48,021 bases of DNA from Dissophora ornata. Its lineage: Eukaryota; Mortierellomycota; Mortierellomycetes; Mortierellales; Mortierellaceae. Location of the stretch: the NCBI GenBank assembly GCA_025201705.1, contig MU616648.1:1-48021 (forward strand), written 5' to 3'. Below the pieces are notes generated by a model. It saw only the letters and a program-made list of their open reading frames with translations, searched no databases and was not told the DNA's origin. A program made the position numbers and the translations under genes. Below are positions 22,634-33,396 of this stretch, piece after piece. Each line of letters starts with the position of its first letter. Positions within the stretch are counted from its first letter, which is position 1.

Positions 22634-23835
22634 ATCAAGTAGCGTCGGGCAAAGCAAGCGCAGTTGCGAAGAGTGAAAAGAGACTAAGGAACGCCCAACG
22701 CCCACAACGACGGGACACAGACCGTCAAGTGACCAATCGCCGCCGCCACATATAAAATTCCATTCAGCACTTAAAAAAAAAAAAAAGTACGCTTTATTTC
22801 TTTTCCTTCTAGTTTTGCATATCCCTCAAGCTACCACATCGACCAAGTGTCCGTGTGCTCTTTTACCCAACCGCTCCCGCCTCCCACTGCCTCACATTGC
22901 TTGTTGACCAAGCAATCACGGCTTCATTTTTGCCATCTAGCTCTTTTTGGTTGGTTTTCTTTTCATTCCTTCAAGTTTTGTTCTCTTTATTGCAGTTGAG
23001 CCACATCCGAGGCCCACTCTGCAATTGCGTGTCCGTCCCTGCGCTTGGCCGTCTTGTTCTTTCGCAATCGTCCTCTAGTTGTAAATGGGAGCCTTTCTTC
23101 CCGATCTGCAAAACCTAGGGCTTTTCGATCGAGAAAGAGAAAGAGACGTTCTACTCCTTTTGAATGTTTCTCGTCGCGTTGTGTTTCGGCCCTTTTGGTA
23201 GTTTGGTTGTGTTCGTCTCCCCTTTATTTCGTGGTGGCCGAGTCGAGTCTGAACAGGCGGTGCACGGTCGCAGAAGCGATTGCAAATTTTGGTACATTTC
23301 TACACATGTAGTCTAGTTTTCCAGAGCGAATAAAAAACAATGCCTTGAGGGTGATCGACAGCACTGCTCTTTTGTGCACAGGACTCCGAAGTGAAAAAGG
23401 GAATGGTGGAATGAACTGGGTGCAGTAGGCTGGCATGCTGCTTTAATAAGAGCAGCTCGTGGCGACTTTAAGACAACAGACACACATAAATGAAGATCCT
23501 AGCGAGTTATGTCGATCCACAACGGTAGCCTATCATCCAGACTACGAGGTGTCCGTCGGTTCCGGCGGTTCCGTGGGAGTAAAGATCGGGGTTGTCGGGT
23601 TGGCGGGTTGGCGGTGTGTGATAAGCTTTCGATCCAGTTTCTCATACAAATTGCTCCACAAGGCACGAAGGTTCGTGTGGGGACTGAAGGAACGAGTAAT
23701 TGCCCGCCCCGCCCTTTTGTGGACGGTTAAAACTATTGTGCTGCAAAGTTGCACCAACATCCCCACCACTCTTTCCTTCTCTTTCCATCCATTCCATTCA
23801 TTCCAACTCTCACACCCCCCCTTCTTTGTTCCATA
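22634..23835. other. Intergenic region between endosulfine and Mpv17-like genes
   Basis: About 1.2 kb. The left part is the 3' flank of the endosulfine gene, with an A14 run at 22772. The right 100 bases (23740-23835) are CT/CCATTC-rich, like the leader of the next gene. No coding frame is supported; the pieces near 23459-23700 show no family features. Confidence 0.45.
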
Positions 23836-25034
23836 ATGACTGTCGTTGCCGCTCAGCCCTCGTTCGCCTCCGCGTTATTGGTCTCATACCTGACCGAGCT
23901 CGCCACAAACCCTCTCCGAACCAAGGCCCTGACTTCTGGAACCCTCTCGGGTCTGCAAGAGTTCACGGCCACGAAGCTGTCGGGCGTGCCTGCCTCCAAG
24001 AACCCCAATGACTATGTCATGGGTATCCCTAGACGTGTCGTTCAGATGACTCTCTATGGTAACGTGCATCGTTTCCGATATCGGTGCAATAATTGCCCTG
24101 CGGTTCCTTTCCTTTTTTTATTTTCTCATACTCTGCGAATGGGGGAGGGGGAGAATGGACATTGGGATGAGCATCGTTCGAGAAAATACTCTTCTCATGG
24201 CGTTGAGTGCTGCTGCATGGAACGAACGGTATTCTGGGAAAAGCATTTACCGAAGCCGAGCCCAACAACAACAACTACTACTACTACCCACACGCAAAAG
24301 CAAACCCAAACAAAAACCACCTATCAAACAAAGCTGATGGGAAACCCCCCCCCCTCAACAGAATTGAGCCCTGAAAGATAGCGATAACTCGTTACCTCTG
24401 CTATTATCTTTTGGAAAAAGGTCAAAAAGGACCAGTGGGGGGCTCAGGAACAGTTTGTGAATGCGATCTTTAACATATAATTTGCGTCTCATCTTCACAG
24501 GTTTCTTGGTCAGCGGTCCTTTGGCCCATGCACTGTTCGAGTTGGTGACCAAGCGCTTCTTGGGCAAGGAAGGCGCCAAGTGGAAGATTGCCCAGATTTT
24601 GAGCTCCCAGCTCATTTCCTCGCCCATCCAGAACGCCAGTAAGTTGGAGAAACAGCTGCAAAGAGAATGTCAATTGTGGGACGGGAATACCAAGCATTTT
24701 ACTCAATTTTTTTTTTTTTTTTTTTTCATCTCGACTAGCCTATATTTTGGCAATGGCCTTGTTTGCGGGAGCAAAGACCACTAACCAGATCAAGGCTGCG
24801 TTCAAGCAGGGATACTTGCCCATGATGAAGACTTCGTGGGTTATCTCGCCCCTGACGATGGCGTTTGCTCAAAAGTTCTTGCCCCCAACTATCTGGGTCC
24901 CCTTCTTCAACCTGGTCGCATTCGTCTTTGGCACTTACATCAACACCTCGATCAAGAAGAGCCGCCTTGCGCAGATGAAGCGGGAGCAGCAGCAGTTGCG
25001 CGATGCCGAGAAGCGTGCCCGCGATGAGCTGTAA
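23836..25034 (+). CDS. Mpv17/PMP22 family membrane protein
   Basis: Exons 23836-24058, 24501-24638 and 24739-25034 encode 218 residues. The family consists of four-helix channel-like proteins of peroxisomal or inner mitochondrial membranes. The N-terminus reads YLTELATNPLRTKALTSG, matching the family opening (W/YLxxLxxxPLxTKAxTxG). Exon 2 encodes GPLAHALFELVTKRF, similar to the GPxxHxWYxxLxR motif. Exon 3 encodes SWVISPLTMAFAQKFLPPTIWVPFFN, the family's W-x-P...NF..VP region. The C-terminus is a basic-acidic helix (RLAQMKREQQQLRDAEKR). The cytosolic tail and lack of a presequence favour a peroxisomal PMP22-like role, but this is inference. Intron 1 is long (442 bases) and intron 2 has a T20 run before the acceptor. 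The gene converges with the NEMF homologue. Confidence 0.88.
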
Positions 25035-25244
25035 AATAGAAAAAGCCAATGCCGTAGGCCCAAAAGAAACAAAAAAAAAAGGCGTGATAGAATAGCACCC
25101 GTTTCGGCCTTCTCTGTATATTCTGCCCAAACAAACACGCATAAAAAACAATGACGCCAAACCATCGAATCTCGGTATGCCACCAGCAGTTGCATGTCTA
25201 AACCATGTTTTTATTGTCTCGTAGCAGGCGCTCATGTATGTTTC

Positions 25245-28200
25245 TCACTTGCGCCCTTTGCTTCCTACGCTCTTCTTTTTCGATGCCTCCACTCCCGGTG
25301 CCGACACCTTGCTCTTTCCGATCATTGCATTAATCGCCTCTTCATCCTTAACCATCTTGATTAAATCCCTTTCGCGTGCCTCGAGTGCTACCTCTGCCTC
25401 TCGGAGCTCCTGTCCCGAGAGACCTCCAACTTCCCTGTTGCTCTCAGACGACTCGGAGTTACTGCTATTACCATTGACGTTTGTCAAGAAGTGGTTGATC
25501 GCCGTCTTAACAGATTTACCCTTCTTCATCGTTCCTGGGATCAACTTGACTTTGTACTTGAACTTCTGGAGTGCGCCATACGGCGCACACACCGGTACAG
25601 CAAACTGCAGGATATCCGTCGGCAATGGTCTGCCCGTCAGACCGTCCAGTACCGTCAAGTTCTCGGACTCTTCAGGTTCCAGCATCTTGATGTTTTCCTC
25701 CTGCAACAGACGACGCACCTCTTCGCGATCATCCTCGGTCGCATCCGCGTCCAGAGCTGGAGCTGCTGCATCCACATCCGCATCTGCATCTGCAGTTTCT
25801 TGAGAAGGAACCGCAGGGTTCGCTGCATGCTTCGGTGGTTGTTGTCCTTTCTTGCCACCTTTATTGTTGCCACCCTTGGTTGCCTGTGACTTTTGGAACT
25901 CTTCCTGCTGAAGACGTCTCTTCTCTGCGATTGCCGTCTTCTCCGCCTTCTTTTCTGCCTCCTTCTTCGCACGTTTACCCTTCAACTGAGGACCTTTGTC
26001 AGGCTATTTTTTTTTTTTTTTGAAACGGAGCAGGAAATGAGAATGAAGTCATGTGGCCAAGCAAAAAAGTCAAGCGACTGCGCGGAGCAAAATAATAATT
26101 GTACTGTCACTATACTTACAGCAAGAAGTTCAAGTCGCAGTTGACGCTCCTCCTCATCCTGATCCGCATATTTCTCCTTGATCTTCTTGGCCTTGCCCTT
26201 CTTGCCTCGAACCGAGGCAGTAGCTGCGGCGGCGGCGGCGGCAGCGGCAGCAGCCTTCCTTTGGTCGACTTGCTGGGGCTTCTTGGCAGGGGCCGGCTTT
26301 GGAGTGGGCTGCTGGGATGGCTCACCAGCCTCACCAGGGAGCTTGCCCTTCTTCATATCACGACGCATCTTCGCCGTGATGTATCCAGATTTTTGCTGGA
26401 GACCCCTATCCGACGATGCCAAGGAAGATGTATCATCACCCCGCTCGGCGTCATCATTACTGTCGTCACCATAGTCCTGGAGCCCGTACTTGTCCGCAAC
26501 GGGGTCTGCCTTTGGTTGTTGTCGTGGTGCCTGCTGCTCCTTGTTTGCCTTGACAGCATTCGTATTGAATTGAATCTGGGTGTCAGGGAACTCCTCGTCA
26601 GACGACTCGGCAGCTTCAGATTCATCTTCCGAATCAGATTTATGGTCGTCCTGGTCCTTCGACTGCAACTCATCCTTGCTGCCATCCTGGCTTGCATCAT
26701 CATCCGCATCGCGGCTGTTACCAGAATGTTCCCCGCTATCGTCCCTCTCATCGTCAGAGCCATCCGAACCATCCAAATCTTGTTCGTTTTCATCCTGCTC
26801 CACCTCAGCTGGTGTCTCCTCAGTAGACGCGGCCACAGCGGCCTCCTTTGACTCTGCGGTGCCATCCGCAGCAGTAGTAGCACCCTCTAAATCCTCCAAA
26901 TCCTCGATCCTGAGTGCTTGTCGCTCGTTCAAATGATTACCAATGGAGGAGTCATCCAGCTTGAACAAGAACCCAAATCCATAAACCAGCTGAACAGGTG
27001 GCAAAAAGTTCTTCTTTCCTCGAATCATGAAGCTTCCTGTCGTAAGATATTCTCCAGTAGGTGCCGACTTGCTAACCTGATCCGCACGAACCCAATAAGC
27101 GGACGTGACGATCTTTGCATCCCAGGCTTTACTCTGACAGACCGACATGATTCCAGCCTGGTAAATCGAGCTAGGCGGAACTGGATCTTTGTCGGAAGGA
27201 TTCTTGATCAGAACGGTGGCTGCACCATGAATATCCGCATGGACGTAAATGTCGTCTTTCTTCATATAACGCTTGACAATCAATTCGTTCTGCTGCGCGT
27301 CACGTCCTGCAATGACTAGATAGTTCTCTGATGTGATAAACCACATGAACTTCTCAAACCAGTAAGGTTTGCGGGCACGCTGGATTGATGTTGTAATCTT
27401 GACCTCCTGCAACTGCTGTCGAATCTTTTTCTCCGCACTCTTGAACGCCTTTGAGGCATGCGCCAGAGTCTTCTCCTGCTTGATAGCGGACTGTTTCTTG
27501 ACGTCGTAGTATTTACGAGCATTTGCAAAAGCCGTGAGATAAATATCCAGATCAACCAACACTGTCGGCTTGGCCTTGGGTTGATGTCTATCCTCAGCCT
27601 CTTGATCATCTTGGTCATCTTCTTGGACCTCGTCCTCTTCCTCCTCATCATAAGGGTCTCTCAGAATGACACAGACACTGTTCGACTCTAGCTTGAGTGA
27701 ATCGATCATGAGTGCAATGGGGTTACCGTGCCTCTTCTCTTCGTCCACAAGATCTGCAAGGTCCTTCCAATCCATTCCTGTTGCGACTGCATTGCGGATA
27801 ATCATGATAGCCTGGTCACACATCTCCAGATTGGCCTCGATCAGCTCTGCCCTCATAACGTTCATTTGCTGAGCTTCCTCCAGTCCACGCACACGACCAA
27901 AGTGTTCTGTCCTGACACTATCCAACTTCTTTTGAGCATGTTCCTCCTGTGCGCGTTTCTTGACTTCTAGACGCTGACTCTCGATGGCTGAAAAGAACTC
28001 GTCGACTGCTGCATCAAACGATTCAAATTCCTTATGTGTCTGCGACTGGTGTTGGCCAAACAAGTAGGGATGGAATTCGTCATACCTAATCAGTGTCGAA
28101 AGTACAAAAGGAGGACTAGTTAGGCACAACTACTCTTCCATATTCTTACTCCATGCGTAGGCTAGGTTATAGACACAGTCTCCTCATCTTACGTGACAAG

Positions 28201-29507
28201 TTCCGTCTCATTAGGGTCGTCCTCATTCTTCTTCTTGTGCTTGAGCATGATAATATATCCTTTTTTATCCTTATCTCCTCCGTTCTCGATGATCCTGTCA
28301 GCCTCCTGTAGCGCCTCGAACAGGGCCTGGACGTGAGGTGATCCTTCTGACGTATCAAATCCAGTCGAAACGGTCATGTTCGGTGCAAGATCCGCTTTGA
28401 GGATCGCATGTTCTGTGAGTGCAGGACCATAGACTAGATGAAATGAACGAGTAAAAAAAAAAATGGTGTAAGAATCAGCATGCAGTTGAAGCAAGTTGTC
28501 ATTTGGAGGTACAGTAGTCGATCGATTCACGGTGCACGTACATAGTTTCGTATTGAGAATCTTTTTCAAAATATCTTTGGGTCCTGCGGCTTTCAACACT
28601 TCCACGAGATGTTCTTTCTGAATGGGCTCAAAACTGCGGGTCAACGCTCCGACATCATATGTCTCGCCCACAGCCATCCTGACCGTCTCATTTGGTTGCA
28701 CAACTCGCAGGATAGACAAGATTTTGTAGTGACCATCCGTGAGAATCAAGTTACCCTAAGTTGATTTTTACAACAGTGTCAGTTTCTCTCAACGCCCCCG
28801 ATGACAAATACCACAAAAAAAAAAAGAGGCGAAAAAAGTTGACTCATTCGCTTACCGCAGCATAGAACTCTGCAATGATGTGGTACGTATTGTTCAAGTC
28901 GTCTGCTGCAAACTCAAAATCCACAATACGATCTGATCCAAGTTGCTTTACGCCTGTCAGTCGCCTTGTCCGAAGGTGCTTGCGAATCTGAGGATGGCAA
29001 TAAAAAAAATCGCTGTTAACAAAAACAGTTCCTTAGTCCCGGGTCTCCAGAACGCTCAAAGGTGCTCCTAAAAACTTACCTTGATGCAGAATCCCGAGGG
29101 TGTGATGGACTTGTCACGAATGAAAAGAGTTGTGTGCATGCGAATACCAGACTCAATCAACACCATCTCCTTCCTGTCCGGCTAAATAAATAAAATTTGC
29201 TCCGCCATTGTCAGTTTTTGCAAATGACACATCGAAAAGACCCCCCGAGTTTTTGTTGAAATGGTATTGCTTGTCCCAGAATGGCGAACCTTTGAGAATT
29301 TAAAAAGATATGTCCTCGAGTTGACATCATACACGTTCTGAAGGCGAAGTCCAACGATCCTATTTGTTTTGGTTGAAGATGAGAATTGAGCACGCTGATC
29401 CTGTCCCAATGCCACCAGACTTGCATCAACAAGATCCCCACATACGATTGCTGGAGCGTTGCAACAGTCGCACGCACGTCGAGCGATCCAAAGCGCAGTT
29501 TTGGCAT
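25245..29507 (-). CDS. RQC2: Ribosome quality control factor NEMF/Rqc2 (Tae2)
   Basis: Eight minus-strand exons (29507-29446, 29359-29290, 29181-29080, 28987-28856, 28755-28542, 28433-28193, 28085-26120, 25985-25245) join in frame to about 1175 residues. Rqc2/NEMF binds the stalled 60S-peptidyl-tRNA complex, recruits Ltn1 and, in yeast, directs CAT-tail addition. The NFACT-N domain starts [13 protein letters not shown]. Asp 10 and the Asp-Arg pair at about 97-98 (GSDRIVDF) correspond to the residues needed for CAT tailing. YGPALTEH and [11 protein letters not shown] are family landmarks created across splice junctions. A coiled-coil middle section (about 340-480) is followed by the NFACT-R domain ([30 protein letters not shown]). 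Then come a long acidic region, an Ala run and a basic C-terminal tail. The acceptor of the last exon is CTCAG at 25986; the nearer upstream AAAG would give an immediate stop. The gene lies 136 bases downstream of the ketopantoate reductase gene. Confidence 0.95.
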
Positions 29508-29643
29508 GGTGGATATGTGCTTTTTGATTAGAGTAAGGCGAAGGGGATTAGAAATGACGAAAGTTCGGCCTTTGGAGCGAGAGGAGTTTCGCGCATTTTT
29601 AAGTAAATGTCTAGGTTTATTGACCACGTGATGTCTACATGCT

Positions 29644-30955
29644 CTACATCTTCTGCTTGTTGGCCTGGCGGTCAGCCAGATACTTGACAAGATCCTTGTA
29701 CAGCTGGTACCAGGTCGGGATGATGTGAGTGAGGTTGTGCTCTTCTGCGATCCTGATTGGGTTTGACAGAATCACCTCTGTCTCCATAGGTCTACCCTCC
29801 TCCAGATCGACCACCATGCTGGCCTTGTATCCGTCAGCAAGGCGCTCGCTTGTAGCCATGCTCATATCGACCAAGCCAGGTGGCATCTTGTATCCAAGAG
29901 CCTCTGCCAGACTTGCAATCTCAGTCTTGGTCCTGAACGCCATTTCCCGGTACTTTTCATTCGCGAGGACATTGGAGACCGTCCAAAGATCCGAGAGGAT
30001 GCAGATCGGGTTCATAGCTCCGTTCCTAGGGTCGGGATCAACAGTGTCAGACGAGGGCAGAATCACATTGCAGTTCAACTGCGCCTTCAGATAATCAATT
30101 TACTACATACCAGACAAGTTTTTGCCATCGGTAATTCTGAATGTCGTCCGAGACAATAGTCTCGATGCCTCCTTCCTTGCAAAAGTCACCAAACGTCTGC
30201 AAAGTAGAGGCAGTGTCGACGCCCTCGATGGGCTCATACAGTCCAACCACCAGCCTCTGCACCTTGCCCGAGTGGTAAACAACACCGAGTTCGTTCTGTG
30301 TGACTCCGATGTAAGCTATGGAAGAGAGAATAGGGTTGCGAGGGAATCGAGCCTTGATAGGATCCTCGATACCAATGCCGTTCTGGATCAAGACAATGGC
30401 GGCGTTGGGGGACGCCTCAACAGCAGGCGCAATAATGTCGGCGATGCTGTAGACTTCTGGCAGTGCCTTCATGCACACGATGATATAGTCGTAGGTTTTG
30501 CTAGGTACAGTTCTGACCACTGCAATTGCACATCGAAGATGGTCAGTCGATGAAGTATGGAGAGAACCCTGAGAGAGGGGGGGAGGGAGGGAAGTGCGGT
30601 GTCGATCAATTGCGGTTGCACCTACCATCGTCGGGCTTGAAGACGTGTGGGCCCTCACCCCAGGCAACGGTCTGGATCTCGATGCCCTTGCTCTTGACAG
30701 CCTCGTAGTTGGATCTGCAGACAGCGGTGACGGTGCAGTGGCCCGACTGCTGCATGCGCCAGGTGTAATAGGCACCGATCGCTCCAGTGCCAACTAAAAT
30801 TTTGGGAGGGGGAGCAGTTTCATCAATTGAGTGATAGCAATGACGAGGATTGGATCGAGACGGTGAAAATATTTCTCCGGGGCGTACTGTGGGTGAGTAC
30901 TGTGTCACACGGACATACCGGTGAGGATGCGTGAATGAGGAGTGTCCTGGGTCAT
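29644..30955 (-). CDS. 2-dehydropantoate 2-reductase (ketopantoate reductase, ApbA/PanE family)
   Basis: Exons 30955-30919, 30793-30626, 30519-30111 and 30025-29644 encode 331 residues. The enzyme reduces ketopantoate to pantoate with NADPH, in the pantothenate/CoA route. The start MTQDTPHSRI leads across the first junction to the Rossmann glycine motif VGTGAIGAYY (residues 13-22). YDYIIVCMKAL holds the catalytic Lys, QNGIG the next conserved loop, and the last junction restores WQKLVWNGAMNPI, the diagnostic W-K-L...N motif. TEVILSNPI near the end matches the conserved substrate Glu/Ser region. I chose the acceptor CCTAG at 30026 because the nearer CAG at about 30080 breaks the frame or inserts a non-family segment. 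No organelle signal is evident. Fungal genomes often carry several ApbA-fold paralogues, so the substrate is likely but not certain. Confidence 0.9.
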
Positions 30956-31599
30956 GGCGTGTGAGTGGCGAGGAATGAGCTGGTGGGATGAGCAAGAGTT
31001 AGGAATGGAGATGTGGAAAGAGTTGTTGGCGTGAGGGGAAGGGTGTGCTGCTTATCGTTGACCTTTTTATCCGTTCTCCCGTACCTTGTTTTTTTTTCTT
31101 CACGTTCGCTTTGTCTGATTGGCGGTGTCGTCGGTCAGGGCGACCTGTGGCCAGCCAAGAATGACTCGACGGAGTAGATGAGCCATGTTTGATTGATATA
31201 GAAGCACATGTGGAGTAGAGCATTACGCCCTGACCTTTGGCCGTTTTGTGCCTCTTTCGTAGTCCAGGAAACTCAAAGCAAAGCTTTTTTTTTTTTTTTT
31301 GTTCTTGTTCTTGAAGAGCTGGCGAGGGATGTAGGGATGTCACGCCAGGTATTCACCATCATCGCATGGCGCTGCAGCGATCATCGCAACCAAATTATTC
31401 TCACGCTCTCTCCTGCTCTGTGGTTCTCCACAGACGATGTAGGCTCCTTCCTCCTCCGCATCCGCGCCTAGTTCCCCCGCGCGCTTCTTGCTTGGACTTC
31501 TCCGTCTCCTCGCTGCTGCCCCCTCTTCTTTCCTCTCCCCCATCTCTCTCTTCCTCATTCCCATCCTCTTCCCCATTCCTCCCCCGCCACAAGTCAAAG
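30956..31599. promoter_or_regulatory. Divergent promoter between ketopantoate reductase and HIBADH genes
   Basis: The two start codons face away from each other across 644 bases. A T16 run lies near 31285, and the HIBADH side (31480-31590) is a dense CT/TCC-rich leader. No conserved operator is identified. Confidence 0.6.
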
Positions 31600-33019
31600 A
31601 TGATCGCCTCATTCCTCTCTCGCTCCACCCGCTCCAGCGCACGTGTCGCCACCAGCCTGGCCTCGCCCATGGCCGGTCTTCGCTTCAAATCCACAGGTAC
31701 AGCCATCGACAGAGACTTGCTTCCAATCGCCGCTCTTGTGCTCTTGTCATCCTTGTTCCTGAGGAAATTGCGAGCGGGCTGTCTACTAGTACAAATTCGT
31801 CATCCTAACCTTACCTCACTCTACTTTCTCACGGTCTAGATGTAAGCATGTAGTCGCAGTCTGAAGGGATCGATCACGGAGCAGAGCTCAAAAGCATACC
31901 AACTCCGTTCCAACCCCACAGTCTGTATTCATACCCGCATATTTTTGATTTTTCTCCTCGCGTCGCGAATCATAGTCCAAGGTCAAGAGAATCGGCTTTG
32001 TCGGCTTGGGTAACATGGGTCTGCCCATGGCTACCAACCTCTTTAACGGCTTCAAGCACGAGGCGGACTTTATCATCTACGACATCAACCAAAAGACCAC
32101 CTCGACCTTCTTGAAGGATCACAACACTGACCCCCATAACAAGGACAAGGTCAAGGTCGCCAAGAGTCCCTTGGAGGTTGCACAGGAGGCCACTGTCATT
32201 GTCACCATGTTGCCCGCCTCTCAGCACGTTGAGGGTGTCTACTTTGGAAAGGATGGTCTTTCGGGGGCTCTGGGCGAGAACCACCTCGTGATGGATGCTT
32301 CGACCATTGACCAGTCTATGGCCACACGTGTCGCTAAGGCCCTGCACGAGAAGGGAGCCAAGGCCATCGACGCCCCTGTCTCTGGAGGTAAAGGATTCTC
32401 GTCCTGTCTCATTATCAGTGATGTCGGATAAAGAGAGTAACGACAAACATGATTCTAACGGCTTTAATATAACTGCTTGTCATCAACAGGCACTGGAGGT
32501 GCTCAGGCGGGAACGCTGACATTTATGGTCGGATCGCGCAGCAACACCGACTTTGACTTGGCAAAACCCTACCTTGAGAAGATGGGCAAGAATATCGTCT
32601 ACTGCGGTACCAACGGCAATGGACAGGTCGCCAAGATCTGCAATAACATGTTGTTGGGTATCTCCATGATCGCCACTTCCGAGACCATGAACCTCGGTGT
32701 CCGTATGGGCATGGACCCTAAGCTTCTCGCTGGTATCCTCAACACCTCGAGCGGTCGCTGCTGGAGCAGTGATGTCTACAACCCTTGCCCAGGTGTTCTG
32801 GAGAACTCGGCTGCGACTCGTGGATACACTGGTGGATTTGGTATGCCCCTGATGGCGAAGGATCTCCGCCTGGCGGTCAACGCGGCGGTTGAGACAAAGT
32901 CGACAGTGTTGCTCGGTGCATTGGCTCAGCAGCTGTACAACCAGATGGCTGCTAACAAAGACTACGAGAACTTGGACTTTAGTGCCGCGTACAAGTGGTT
33001 GAGCGAGCACGCCAAGTAG
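31600..33019 (+). CDS. HIBADH: 3-hydroxyisobutyrate dehydrogenase, mitochondrial
   Basis: The enzyme oxidises 3-hydroxyisobutyrate to methylmalonate semialdehyde with NAD in valine breakdown. The proposed exons are 31600-31696, 31840-31841 (two bases), 31976-32387 and 32490-33019, giving 346 residues. Exon 1 codes an Arg/Ser-rich mitochondrial presequence (MIASFLSRSTRSSARVATS). Exon 3 opens SKVKRIGFVGLGNMG with the NAD-binding GxGxxG at 43-48. DAPVSGGTGGAQAGTL spans the next junction, and the catalytic Lys lies in GQVAKICNN at about 219. Direct joining of exon 1 to exon 3 shifts the frame. A 2-base exon flanked by a strong acceptor (CTAAC branch, pyrimidine tract, TAG) and a GTAAGC donor restores it. 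If the microexon is wrong, an indel or a different first exon would be needed. An AATAAA signal lies about 43 bases after the stop. Confidence 0.93.
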
Positions 33020-33061
33020 AGAGAGAGAGAAGAAGCGAAAGAATGTAGCATATCCGGGTAA

Positions 33062-33067
33062 ATAAAT
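33062..33067 (+). terminator. Poly(A) signal AATAAA of the HIBADH gene
   Basis: A canonical hexamer 43 bases after the stop codon, in sequence with no other gene on this strand. Confidence 0.5.
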
Positions 33068-33396
33068 ATAGACTCTTTTCGTCAAGAAACCAACACGCAT
33101 GCTTGGTAACCAACGCGGCATTCGGACGTCTTACGTTCGATCTCAGCGTCGGCTCCCAAAGGGGCTGAGCAGGGCTGGGAAGGCATGCTCTCTCCGCAAT
33201 TGCTCACATGCAGTTCCTGCATGTGCTGTGCGATTCATTCAAATCAAGAGCAAGTCTGTATCGTTATCTACCAACGCTTTTGGGGGGGTTTTTTATTCGA
33301 TAGCAAATGTAGTGGATCAGGATATAAGAGATATTGATTTTCTTTTCGGCAAAAAAAGGGGGCGGAACGGAGGCCAGCACAGTTTTCCGCTGCCTC

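Noticed and set aside
24059..24381. Long open frames through 24059-24381
   Set aside because: They lie in the first intron of the Mpv17-like gene; the flanking exons join in phase and rebuild family motifs.
30026..30078. In-frame extension of the last ketopantoate reductase exon (residues NCNVILPSSDT...)
   Set aside because: Using the acceptor at 30026 restores WQKLVWNGAMNP; the extension is intronic.
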